The notes below the pieces were generated by a model, which made no database searches, was not told where the DNA came from, and was given only the letters and a program-made list of their open reading frames with translations. The position numbers and the translations under genes were made by a program. This document shows positions 1 through 8,577 of a stretch of 8,577 nt of DNA, piece after piece. This DNA is from Actinomycetota bacterium (GTDB lineage Bacteria > Actinomycetota > Thermoleophilia > Gaiellales > Gaiellaceae), in contig VGCB01000082.1 in the NCBI GenBank assembly GCA_016870235.1, positions 1-8,577 of the forward strand. Direction: 5' to 3'. Numbering within the stretch: the first letter of the stretch is position 1; each line of letters opens with the position of its first letter.

Positions 1-2
1 CC

Positions 3-86
3 GACCAGTACGAACGCCTCCATGACTCGGCCTCGCCGGACGAAGTCGATATCAATCACAGACAACAAGAACAGAAGGCCGCTTGA
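3..86 (+). CDS. C-terminal tail of a probable IS3-type transposase (OrfB, partial)
   Basis: An open frame enters from the left edge and ends at TGA 84-86, giving 27 residues that begin DQYERLHDSASPDEV and end QEQKAA. IS3-family OrfB (rve/DDE integrase fold) proteins commonly finish with a motif of the type S-P-x-x-Y-E-x-x-H, and the entry point here (preceding bases cc, then DQYERLH) matches the end of that motif. The position just inside a candidate terminal repeat fits a transposase C-terminus. No catalytic residue is in the window, and 27 codons is too short for certainty, since open frames are common by chance in such GC-rich DNA. It would catalyse transposition of the element if complete upstream. 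Confidence 0.38.
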   Translation, partial: DQYERLHDSASPDEVDINHRQQEQKAA

Positions 87-102
87 TCACCTAACCACCA
101 CC

Positions 103-127
103 TGTCCACGAAAGCGGGGGGCCTCCA
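103..127. repeat. Candidate IS right terminal inverted repeat
   Basis: This 25-base stretch begins TGTCCACG, contains GGGGGG at 116-121 and ends CCTCCA. It lies 16 bases after the transposase stop and directly before the subtilase remnant. Its form, ending in CA, resembles IS3-family ends. The matching left repeat is outside the window, so this is inferred from position and style only. Confidence 0.33.
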
Positions 128-130
128 TAG

Positions 131-940
131 CGCCTGTGGCTGAGCGGTGTCACGGTCGTCGTCGCAGCCGGGAACTACGGTCAGAGCGCCACGAGCCCGA
201 GCGGCGTGGTCTTCGCACCCGCCAACGATCCGTTCGTGATCACGGGCGGCGCGTCGGGCACGCGAAGGACGGCGGACATCGTCGACGACTACGCGGCGCC
301 GTGGTCGGCCTGGGGCTACACGAACGAGGGCTTCCTCAAGCCCGAGGTCGCTGCTCCGGGCCGCTGGATGCGCGGCGCCGTGCCCGAGCTCGGCACGATG
401 AAGATCCAGTTCCCGACGCGCAGCCTCGGTCAGGGCTACATGTGGATGTCGGGCACGTCGTTCGCAGCGCCGGTCGTCTCGGGCCTCGCGGCGAACATCC
501 TCGCCCGCAACCCGAGCTGGACGCCCGACCAGGTGAAGGGCGCCCTCATGCTCACCGCGCGGATGCCGTACGGGCACGCCGCCGGCGGCGCGCTCGGCGT
601 CGGGATCGTGAACGGCCCGTCCGCGGCGACCTCGCCCGGGCAAGCCAACCCGAACGCGGCCCTCTACCAGTTCGTGACCACGGACTCGACGGGCGGCGCG
701 ACGTTCGACAGCGCCGCCTGGGAGGAGACGGCGAAGGCGAACGCCTCGTGGGCGAGCGCCTCGTGGTCGTCGGCGTCCTGGTCGTCGGCCTCCTGGGCGA
801 GCGCCTCGTGGGCCAACGCCTCCTGGGCGAACGCCTCCTGGGCCAGCGCCTCGTGGTCGTCGGCCTCGTGGGCGAATGCGTCCTGGGCGAACGCCTCGTG
901 GGCGAACAACGCCAACACCTCGTCCGAGCCGGAGGAGTAG
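131..940 (+). pseudogene. 5'-truncated S8 (subtilisin-like) serine peptidase with ASW-repeat tail
   Basis: The frame reads as subtilase from about 137 onward. It shows the oxyanion-hole segment VVVAAGNYG (Asn codon 173-175), then APANDPFVIT, and the catalytic serine motif GTSFAAPVVSG (Ser codon 458-460). The catalytic Asp and His regions, normally well over 100 residues upstream, are absent: frames 1 and 3 upstream do not encode them, and the frame is closed by TAG at 128-130. The first in-frame start (GTG 206) lies beyond the oxyanion Asn, so no active enzyme can be made from this copy. The remaining 3' half ends with 11 Ala-Ser-Trp pentapeptides and an acidic tail (SSEPEE), stop at 938-940. 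Intact relatives would be secreted endopeptidases. Disruption by the adjoining insertion sequence is the simplest explanation. The reading frame downstream is undamaged, so the event appears recent, or the junction is an assembly artefact. Confidence 0.8.
737..901 (+). repeat. Eleven in-frame 15-bp repeats encoding xx-Ala-Ser-Trp
   Basis: Eleven uninterrupted 15-base units encode a pentapeptide ending Ala-Ser-Trp. The two variable residues run, in order, AN, AS, SS, SS, AS, AN, AN, AS, SS, AN, AN. Tryptophan codons fall exactly every 15 bases from 749 to 899. Synonymous variation (tcg/tcc for Ser, gcg/gcc for Ala) shows the units are not freshly duplicated identical copies, so selection on the protein period is likely. 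Similar Trp-Ser-Ala tails occur at the C-termini of actinobacterial S8 peptidases, where a surface or cell-wall role is plausible but unproven. This is a protein repeat, not a CRISPR array. Confidence 0.9.
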
Positions 941-967
941 GCCCGAGACGACACGACCCGATCCACG

Positions 968-991
968 GGAGGGCGGCGAGAGCCGCCCTCC
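968..991. terminator. Bidirectional stem-loop terminator between the subtilase and guaA
   Basis: A perfect 10-bp GC-rich inverted repeat, GGAGGGCGGC (968-977) and GCCGCCCTCC (982-991), encloses a four-base GAGA loop. It sits between two convergent genes, 27 bases after the subtilase stop (938-940) and one base beyond the guaA stop (993-995 on the minus strand). There is no long T-run on either side, as is common for high-GC actinobacterial terminators. It probably ends transcription from both sides. Confidence 0.72.
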
Positions 992-992
992 G

Positions 993-2594
993 TCATTCCC
1001 ACTCGATCGTCGCCGGCGGCTTCGACGAGATGTCGAGGGCGACCCGGTTGACGCCGCGCACCTCGTTGATGATGCGGCTCGAGATCGTCTCCAGGAGGTC
1101 GTACGGGAGCCGCGCCCAGTCGGCGGTCATCGCGTCCTCGGAGGTGACGGCGCGGATCACGATCGGGTACGCGTACGTCCGCTCGTCGCCCATCACGCCG
1201 ACCGAGCGGATCCCCGGCAGGACGGCGAAGCACTGCCAGATCTCGCGGTAGAGCCCGGCCTTGCGCACCTCGTCCAGCAGGATCGCATCGGCAGCACGCA
1301 GGATGTCGAGCCGCTCGCGGGTGACGTCGCCGATGATCCGGATCGCGAGGCCGGGGCCCGGGAAGGGATGACGCCAGACCATCCGCGCGGGCAGCCCGAG
1401 CTCCTCGCCGACGCGCCGCACCTCGTCCTTGAACAGCAGGCGGAGCGGCTCGACGAGGTCCATCTCCATGTCCTCGGGAAGCCCGCCGACGTTGTGGTGC
1501 GACTTGATCGTCGAGGCGACGCCGACGTCGCCGCCGGACTCGATCACGTCCGAGTAGAGCGTCCCCTGGACGAGGAAGCGGACGTCGCCGAGCGCCGCCG
1601 CCTCGTCCTCGAAGACGCGGATGAACTCCTCGCCGATGATCTTGCGCTTCCGCTCGGGGTCGGTGACCCCCGCGAGCTTCGCGAGGAACCGCTCCTCTGC
1701 CCTCACGTGCACGAGCGGAACGTGGAAGTGGTTGCCGAAGGTCTCGACGACCTGCTCCGCCTCGTTCTCGCGCAGCAGCCCATGGTCGACGAAGACGCAG
1801 GCGAGCTGATCGCCGATCGCCTTGTGGACGAGGAGCGCCGCGACGGCGGAGTCGACGCCTCCCGAGAGCCCGCAGATCACCTTCTCCGAGCCGACCTGCG
1901 CGCGGATCCGCGCGACCTGCTCCTCGATCACCGCGGCCGGCGTCCAGGTCGCGGGCGCACCGGCGACCTCGCGCAGGAAGTTCTCGAGGATCTGCTGCCC
2001 GTAGGGCGTGTGGACGACCTCCGGGTGGAACTGGACCGCGTACAGCCCGCGTGCCGGATCCTCGAAGGCTGCGATCGGTGTCGTCGCAGACGACGCGACG
2101 ACGTGGGCTCCCGGAGGGGCTGCGACGACCGAATCGCGGTGCGACATCCAGACGACCTGATGCTCGGGCATCTCGGCGAAGAGGGCCGAGTCGCTGAGAT
2201 CGACCTCGGTCTTCCCGTACTCGGAGACGTCGTTCGGCTCGACGGAGCCCCCGAGGTCCCGGGCCATCAGCTGCATCCCGTAGCAGATCCCCAAGGTCGG
2301 GATTCCAAGCCCCAGGATGTCCCCGTCGATCTCCGGCGCGTTGTCCACGTAGACAGAAGCTGGCCCACCCGAGAGAATGAGCGCGGCGGGGTTCTTCGCG
2401 CGGATCGCGTCGGCAGGGAGCCGGTGGCTGACGAGCTCCGAGTAGACCCGAGCCTCGCGCACCCGACGCGCGATCAGCTGGCTGTACTGGCCGCCGAAGT
2501 CGAGGACGAGGACAGGCCGTTCCTCCACCCCCGCGTCGGGCGTGGGAAACGCGATCACCTGCGCGGACTCAGCGTTCACCGCACGCGTCTCCAT
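993..2594 (-). CDS. guaA: GMP synthase (glutamine-hydrolysing)
   Basis: This 533-residue protein converts XMP, ATP and glutamine to GMP, the last step of de novo GMP synthesis in the cytosol. The class-I glutamine amidotransferase domain (about residues 27-210) has its nucleophile in GICYGMQ (Cys104) and the partner His190 and Glu192 in VQFHPEV. The ATP-pyrophosphatase domain carries the P-loop SGGVDS (244-249), and the C-terminal dimerisation domain follows (HPFPGPGL from about 409) and ends KPPATIEWE. Length and all motifs are normal. The ATG start is supported by GGAG about eight bases upstream. About 24 residues precede the conserved [13 protein letters not shown], so a slightly later start cannot be excluded. 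It lies 123 bases downstream of guaB with no obvious promoter between, so co-transcription is likely. Confidence 0.97.
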   Translation of the reverse strand: METRAVNAESAQVIAFPTPDAGVEERPVLVLDFGGQYSQLIARRVREARVYSELVSHRLPADAIRAKNPAALILSGGPASVYVDNAPEIDGDILGLGIPTLGICYGMQLMARDLGGSVEPNDVSEYGKTEVDLSDSALFAEMPEHQVVWMSHRDSVVAAPPGAHVVASSATTPIAAFEDPARGLYAVQFHPEVVHTPYGQQILENFLREVAGAPATWTPAAVIEEQVARIRAQVGSEKVICGLSGGVDSAVAALLVHKAIGDQLACVFVDHGLLRENEAEQVVETFGNHFHVPLVHVRAEERFLAKLAGVTDPERKRKIIGEEFIRVFEDEAAALGDVRFLVQGTLYSDVIESGGDVGVASTIKSHHNVGGLPEDMEMDLVEPLRLLFKDEVRRVGEELGLPARMVWRHPFPGPGLAIRIIGDVTRERLDILRAADAILLDEVRKAGLYREIWQCFAVLPGIRSVGVMGDERTYAYPIVIRAVTSEDAMTADWARLPYDLLETISSRIINEVRGVNRVALDISSKPPATIEWE

Positions 2595-2649
2595 CGCTTC
2601 TCCGGCCTGCCGACACCCGCACGACCTTGCATCCCATCCAGAAGATCGA

Positions 2650-2665
2650 GGCCGCGAAAGCGGCC
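2650..2665 (-). other. Small hairpin in the guaB-guaA gap
   Basis: A perfect 6-bp inverted repeat, GGCCGC and GCGGCC, encloses a four-base loop (GAAA on the plus strand, UUUC in the guaBA transcript). It lies about 52 bases after the guaB stop and about 55 bases before guaA. No T-run follows. It may be an mRNA-stability or partial-termination element, or chance in GC-rich DNA. Confidence 0.3.
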
Positions 2666-2717
2666 CAAGTGCGGCTGCAGAGGTCCCCCGACCGGAGCTG
2701 CGGCGAGGAAGGCCGCA

Positions 2718-4478
<1,761 letters not shown>

Positions 4479-4485
4479 CTAGTGG

Positions 4486-4516
4486 ATTACCTTGCGTCAG
4501 GCGCCTGACTTGTCAG
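4486..4516 (-). promoter_or_regulatory. Candidate promoter of the small ORF
   Basis: On the minus strand a CTGACA (4516-4511) resembles a -35 hexamer (TTGACA) and GGTAAT (4491-4486) a weak -10, with a 19-base spacer, longer than the ideal 17. The predicted start, near 4479, would leave a leader of about 15 bases containing the GGAGG site. The perfect palindrome at 4496-4509 lies wholly within the spacer. Confidence 0.33.
4496..4509. promoter_or_regulatory. 14-bp perfect palindrome with a third half-site, candidate operator
   Basis: GTCAGGCGCCTGAC is a perfect palindrome. A further GTCAG at 4512-4516 forms a second inverted pair (CTGAC-tt-GTCAG, 4505-4516). The three GTCAG half-sites sit in the divergent gap between the small ORF and the methylmalonyl-CoA mutase gene and within a candidate minus-strand promoter spacer. 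This is a typical arrangement for a dimeric repressor site, although no regulator gene is in view. Confidence 0.45.
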
Positions 4517-4600
4517 TTCGAATCGGCATTTCCGCCGCGGACTTGAGTCCCGAGTCGACGCCCGCTCGGTCCGACCGGCGCCCGGGGCGGGTGCCGTGGC

Positions 4601-4606
4601 CATAAT
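4601..4606 (+). promoter_or_regulatory. Candidate -10 box for the mutase gene (CATAAT)
   Basis: CATAAT differs from TATAAT by one base and stands out in this GC-rich region. It ends seven bases before the GTG at 4614, so transcription would start on or beside that codon, giving a leaderless mRNA. No convincing -35 is visible at the expected distance. If real, it rules out the upstream GTG at 4596 as the main start. Confidence 0.5.
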
Positions 4607-4613
4607 CAGCGTC

Positions 4614-6191
<1,578 letters not shown>

Positions 6192-6221
6192 GCCCCCGGG
6201 CCGGCGGCCTGTCCCCGCCCG

Positions 6222-6227
6222 TACGAT
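6222..6227 (+). promoter_or_regulatory. Candidate -10 box for the haem-copper gene (TACGAT)
   Basis: TACGAT (TANNNT type) ends six bases before ATG 6234, in the 42-base gap after the mutase stop. The spacing puts the transcription start on the ATG itself. No Shine-Dalgarno is present. The gene may therefore have its own promoter rather than depending on the mutase transcript. Confidence 0.47.
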
Positions 6228-6233
6228 GATGCG

Positions 6234-7673
6234 ATGAGCCGTCGGATGCACGTCGTCCTTCTCGTCGCGCTCGGCGCCTTCGTGCTGCCCCTCGTCGCCC
6301 TCGCCGCGACGCGCGAGGACGCGGCCGGGCCCGGGTTCGCGACGGACGTGGCGCCGGTCGTGCGCGACACCTGCGCCGGGTGCCACCAACTGGGCGGCAT
6401 CGCTCCCTTCGCCTTCCGCACGGCGAGCGACCTCCAGCGACGCAAGGCGGCGATCGAGGCAGTGCTCCGGGCGAAGACGATGCCGCCGTGGCCTCCGGGC
6501 TCGGGCTCGCCGCGGTACGTCGGCCAGGAGCACCGGACGCTGACCGACGAGGAGCGCGCGACCGTCCTCGAATGGGTCGCCGCCGGGGCGAAGGCGCCCG
6601 CCGCGTCGCCGATCGGCTCGCCGAAGGCGGCCGCGAAGGCGACGCGCCAGGGGGAGACCGTCCGCACGGTGGCGATGACGACCCCGTACACGCCGGCAGC
6701 GCAGAGCGGCTCGACGGACGACTACCGCTGCTTCCTGATCGACCCCAAGCTCACGGACGACGCCTTCCTCACCGGCGCGCAGATCGAGCCCGGGCAGGCG
6801 GCGCTCGTGCACCACGTCATCCTCTTCCGCGTCCGGCCCACGGAGGTCGCCGCCGCACGTCGCAAGGACGCGGCGAGCAAGGGTCCGGGGTGGACGTGCT
6901 TCGGTGACGCCGGCCTGCCGAGCGACGCCCGAGGCGCAATCCAGACGCTCGGCGACTCGTCGTGGATCGCGGCCTGGGCCCCAGGCTGGGGCGGCGAGAG
7001 GCTCCCCGACGGCGTCGGCATCCCGCTCGCCGCGGGTACCCAGATCGTGATGCAGGTCCACTACAACCTCCTGAACGGACGCCAGCCGGACCGCTCGAAG
7101 GCGATGCTCACGCTGGCTCCCGGCGCTGCGGCGCTGACGAAGGTGGAGACGAGCCTCTACCCCGCTCCCGTCGAGGTTCCGTGCGCCGCCGGCGAGACCG
7201 GTGCGCTCTGCGATCGCGGCGCCGCGATCGGCGACGGCCTCCGCAAGTACGGCGCCGCCGGCTTCGTGCCGCTCGGCCTCCTCTACCTCTGCGGCAAGGA
7301 CGTCCAGGCGCCGCCGACCGGGCTCTCGAGCAGCTGCGACCGGAGCTTCAAGACGCCGACGACGATCTACGGCGTCGCCGGCCACATGCACCTCCTCGGC
7401 CAGTCGATCACGGTGGAGCTGAACCCGGGGACGCCGTCCGCGCGGACGCTCCTCGACATCCCGCGGTGGGACTTCCACTGGCAGACCGTCTACACGCTCG
7501 CCGAGCCGGTGAAGGCAGCGGCCGGCGACGTGGTGCGCGTCTCGTGCACCTGGGACACCACGAAGCGGGCGGCGCTGACCGGCCCGGCGCGCACGCCGAA
7601 GTACCTCGTCTGGGGCGAGGGAACGACGGACGAGATGTGTCTCGGCGTCCTCCAGGTCACGCGCGGCGGCTAG
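6234..7673 (+). CDS. Exported cytochrome c / PHM-like dicopper monooxygenase fusion
   Basis: This 479-residue protein begins with a signal peptide (MSRRMHVVLL, hydrophobic core to about 20, likely cleavage near ALA-A at 24/25). Next comes a c-type haem site CAGCH (47-51) with a possible axial Met83 in KTMPPWPP. The C-terminal two thirds resemble copper type II, ascorbate-dependent monooxygenases (PHM/DBH family). All six ligands expected from PHM can be placed: His193-His194 in LVHHVILF, His276 in MQVHYN (first copper), His384 and His386 in AGHMHLLGQ, and Met468 in TDEMCLG (second copper). Eight other cysteines (166, 222, 317, 326, 353, 368, 438, 469) could form disulphides, fitting an extracytoplasmic location. 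Substrate unknown; hydroxylation using O2 with haem-delivered electrons is inferred. ATG 6234 follows a TACGAT box by six bases. Confidence 0.85.
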   Translation: MSRRMHVVLLVALGAFVLPLVALAATREDAAGPGFATDVAPVVRDTCAGCHQLGGIAPFAFRTASDLQRRKAAIEAVLRAKTMPPWPPGSGSPRYVGQEHRTLTDEERATVLEWVAAGAKAPAASPIGSPKAAAKATRQGETVRTVAMTTPYTPAAQSGSTDDYRCFLIDPKLTDDAFLTGAQIEPGQAALVHHVILFRVRPTEVAAARRKDAASKGPGWTCFGDAGLPSDARGAIQTLGDSSWIAAWAPGWGGERLPDGVGIPLAAGTQIVMQVHYNLLNGRQPDRSKAMLTLAPGAAALTKVETSLYPAPVEVPCAAGETGALCDRGAAIGDGLRKYGAAGFVPLGLLYLCGKDVQAPPTGLSSSCDRSFKTPTTIYGVAGHMHLLGQSITVELNPGTPSARTLLDIPRWDFHWQTVYTLAEPVKAAAGDVVRVSCTWDTTKRAALTGPARTPKYLVWGEGTTDEMCLGVLQVTRGG

Positions 7674-7697
7674 CGGCGGGCGTCGCGGCGCACCCGA

Positions 7698-8577
7698 GTG
7701 CGGATCCTCCTCGTCTCGCAGATGTACCCCGGGCCGCGGGCGCCCGGCCTCGGCACGTTCGTCGCCGAGCTGGAAGCGGAGCTCTCAGCGCGCGGGCACG
7801 AGCTCGCCCGAGCCGTCGTCGATCGCCGCGGCGGCACCCACCGGCACTTCCGGCTCCTCCTCGACACCGCGCTCCGGGCGAGGGCATTCCGACCGGACGT
7901 CGTCTACGCCCACTTCCTCCTCCCCGCAGGCCTGTGGGCGGTGCTCGCCGGCGGCGCCCCGGTGGTCGTCACCGCGCACGGCCAGGACGTCGAGAACGCC
8001 CACGGCTCGGCGGCCGTCCGCGCCGGCACCCGCCTCGTCGTGCGGCGTGCCGCGGCAGTCGTCGCCGTCTCGCGCTGGCTGCGCGACCGGCTCGACGCCG
8101 TCGCGCCCGAGGCCGACGGCAAGACCGAGGTGATCGACTGCGGCGTCGACCTCGAGCGCTTCCGCCCCCGCGATCGCGACGAGGCACGCCGCGACCTCGG
8201 CATCGATCCCGGCGGGACGCTCTTCCTCTGCGTGGGCACGCTGAGCGAGCGAAAGAACGTCCTCGCCCTCGCCCGCGCGGTCGAGCGCCGCGACGAGGGG
8301 ACGCTCGTCCTCGTCGGCGACGGCCCGCTGCGACCGGCGCTCGCGCACAGACCGCGCGTCGTCCTCGCCGACCAGCAGCCGCGGGACCGCGTGGCGACCT
8401 GGATCGCCGCCGCCGACGTCGTCTGCCAGCCGAGCCTGATCGAGCCGTTCGGGCTCGCCGCGCTCGAAGGCCTCGCGTCCGCGCGGAGCGTCGTCGGCAC
8501 CACCGTCGGCGGGCACCCCGAGTTCGTGACCGCCGACGCGGGCGTGCTCGCCACGCCCGGCGACGACGCGTCGCTCG
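7698..8577 (+). CDS. GT4-family glycosyltransferase (3' end beyond the window)
   Basis: The first 293 residues of a cytosolic GT-B retaining glycosyltransferase of the GT4 type are present. The N-terminal acceptor domain begins MRILLVSQMYPGPRAPGLGT and has a TAHGQDVEN loop (residues 92-100). The nucleotide-sugar domain starts around CVGTLSERKN (178-187), followed by GDGP (207-210) and the EX7E motif EPFGLAALEGLA with Glu249 and Glu257. Full-length relatives are about 350-400 residues, so roughly a quarter is missing. It probably adds a hexose to a lipid, glycan or small molecule; donor and acceptor cannot be read. Start GTG 7698 is the first possible in-frame start after the preceding stop (7671-7673). 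The gap is only 24 bases, with no TANNNT box and no Shine-Dalgarno, so co-transcription with the upstream gene is likely. Confidence 0.9.
   Translation, partial: MRILLVSQMYPGPRAPGLGTFVAELEAELSARGHELARAVVDRRGGTHRHFRLLLDTALRARAFRPDVVYAHFLLPAGLWAVLAGGAPVVVTAHGQDVENAHGSAAVRAGTRLVVRRAAAVVAVSRWLRDRLDAVAPEADGKTEVIDCGVDLERFRPRDRDEARRDLGIDPGGTLFLCVGTLSERKNVLALARAVERRDEGTLVLVGDGPLRPALAHRPRVVLADQQPRDRVATWIAAADVVCQPSLIEPFGLAALEGLASARSVVGTTVGGHPEFVTADAGVLATPGDDASL

Larger units (their letters stand above)
1..127 (+). mobile_element. Right end of a probable IS3-family insertion sequence (partial)
   Basis: The first ~127 bases have a lower GC content than the rest and are unrelated to the subtilase that follows. 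They contain a short C-terminal coding tail (3-86), then about 17 bases, then a candidate terminal inverted repeat at about 103-127. This repeat begins TGTCCACG, has a run of six G at 116-121 and ends CCTCCA. IS3-family elements typically finish with CA and carry their transposase stop close to this end. The subtilase reading begins immediately after, so the element most likely inserted into that gene. The exact boundary is uncertain by a few bases, because the subtilase frame has a TAG at 128-130 that must include at least one base of the element or be a later mutation. The left end lies outside the window. An assembly junction is the alternative. Confidence 0.42.

Noticed and set aside
130..165. 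tRNA-like stretch (gtggctgagcgg)
   Set aside because: It resembles the D-arm of some tRNAs, but no acceptor stem, anticodon arm or T-loop follows, and the bases encode the subtilase WLSGVTVVVAAGN segment.
737..901. Tandem array as a CRISPR
   Set aside because: The period is only 15 bases, has no spacers and stays in frame with the subtilase tail.
2595..2717. Separate promoter for guaA
   Set aside because: No TANNNT box at a useful distance from the guaA start was found. The clear Shine-Dalgarno and short gap fit co-transcription with guaB.
6192..6233. Terminator between the mutase and the haem-copper gene
   Set aside because: The GC-rich gap has only imperfect short complementarity (ggcc/ggcc) and no convincing stem-loop.

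Overview
This 8.6-kb window is very GC-rich bacterial DNA. Codons end mostly in G or C, several genes start with GTG, and some appear to be read from leaderless transcripts. The gene content fits a high-GC actinobacterium, and a Thermoleophilia-like lineage (Gaiellales/Solirubrobacterales) is my best inference. The subtilase tail of Ala-Ser-Trp repeats and the haem/copper monooxygenase are the main reasons. The lineage is not proven from sequence alone.

Layout. Positions 1-127 look like the right end of an insertion sequence: the last 27 codons of a probable IS3-family transposase, then a possible terminal inverted repeat. The element abuts a subtilisin-like serine peptidase (to 940, + strand) that has lost its N-terminal half, including the catalytic Asp and His. 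It keeps the oxyanion Asn, the catalytic Ser and an 11-copy pentapeptide tail. A perfect 10-bp hairpin (968-991) separates it from the convergent purine genes. On the minus strand, guaB (4199 to 2718) and guaA (2594 to 993) encode the two steps from IMP to GMP and look like one operon. Upstream of guaB (4200-4613) is a 414-bp divergent regulatory region. It holds a likely 35-codon membrane or secreted small ORF with a strong Shine-Dalgarno, a 14-bp perfect palindrome, a long hairpin, and a second dyad over the guaB promoter region.

On the plus strand follow the large (catalytic) subunit of a methylmalonyl-CoA mutase without its B12-binding domain (to 6191), an exported protein joining a c-type haem domain to a PHM/DBH-like dicopper monooxygenase (6234-7673), and the start of a GT4 glycosyltransferase (7698 to the window end).

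Functionally, guaB-guaA is housekeeping GMP synthesis. The mutase belongs to propionate, odd-chain or branched-chain carbon metabolism and needs a separate cobalamin subunit encoded elsewhere. The haem-copper protein is the most unusual gene here: the attached haem may deliver electrons to the copper site in place of ascorbate. A recurring start signal is visible: guaB, the mutase and the haem-copper gene each have a TANNNT-like -10 box 6-8 nt before the start codon and no Shine-Dalgarno. By contrast, guaA and the small ORF carry clear Shine-Dalgarno sites.
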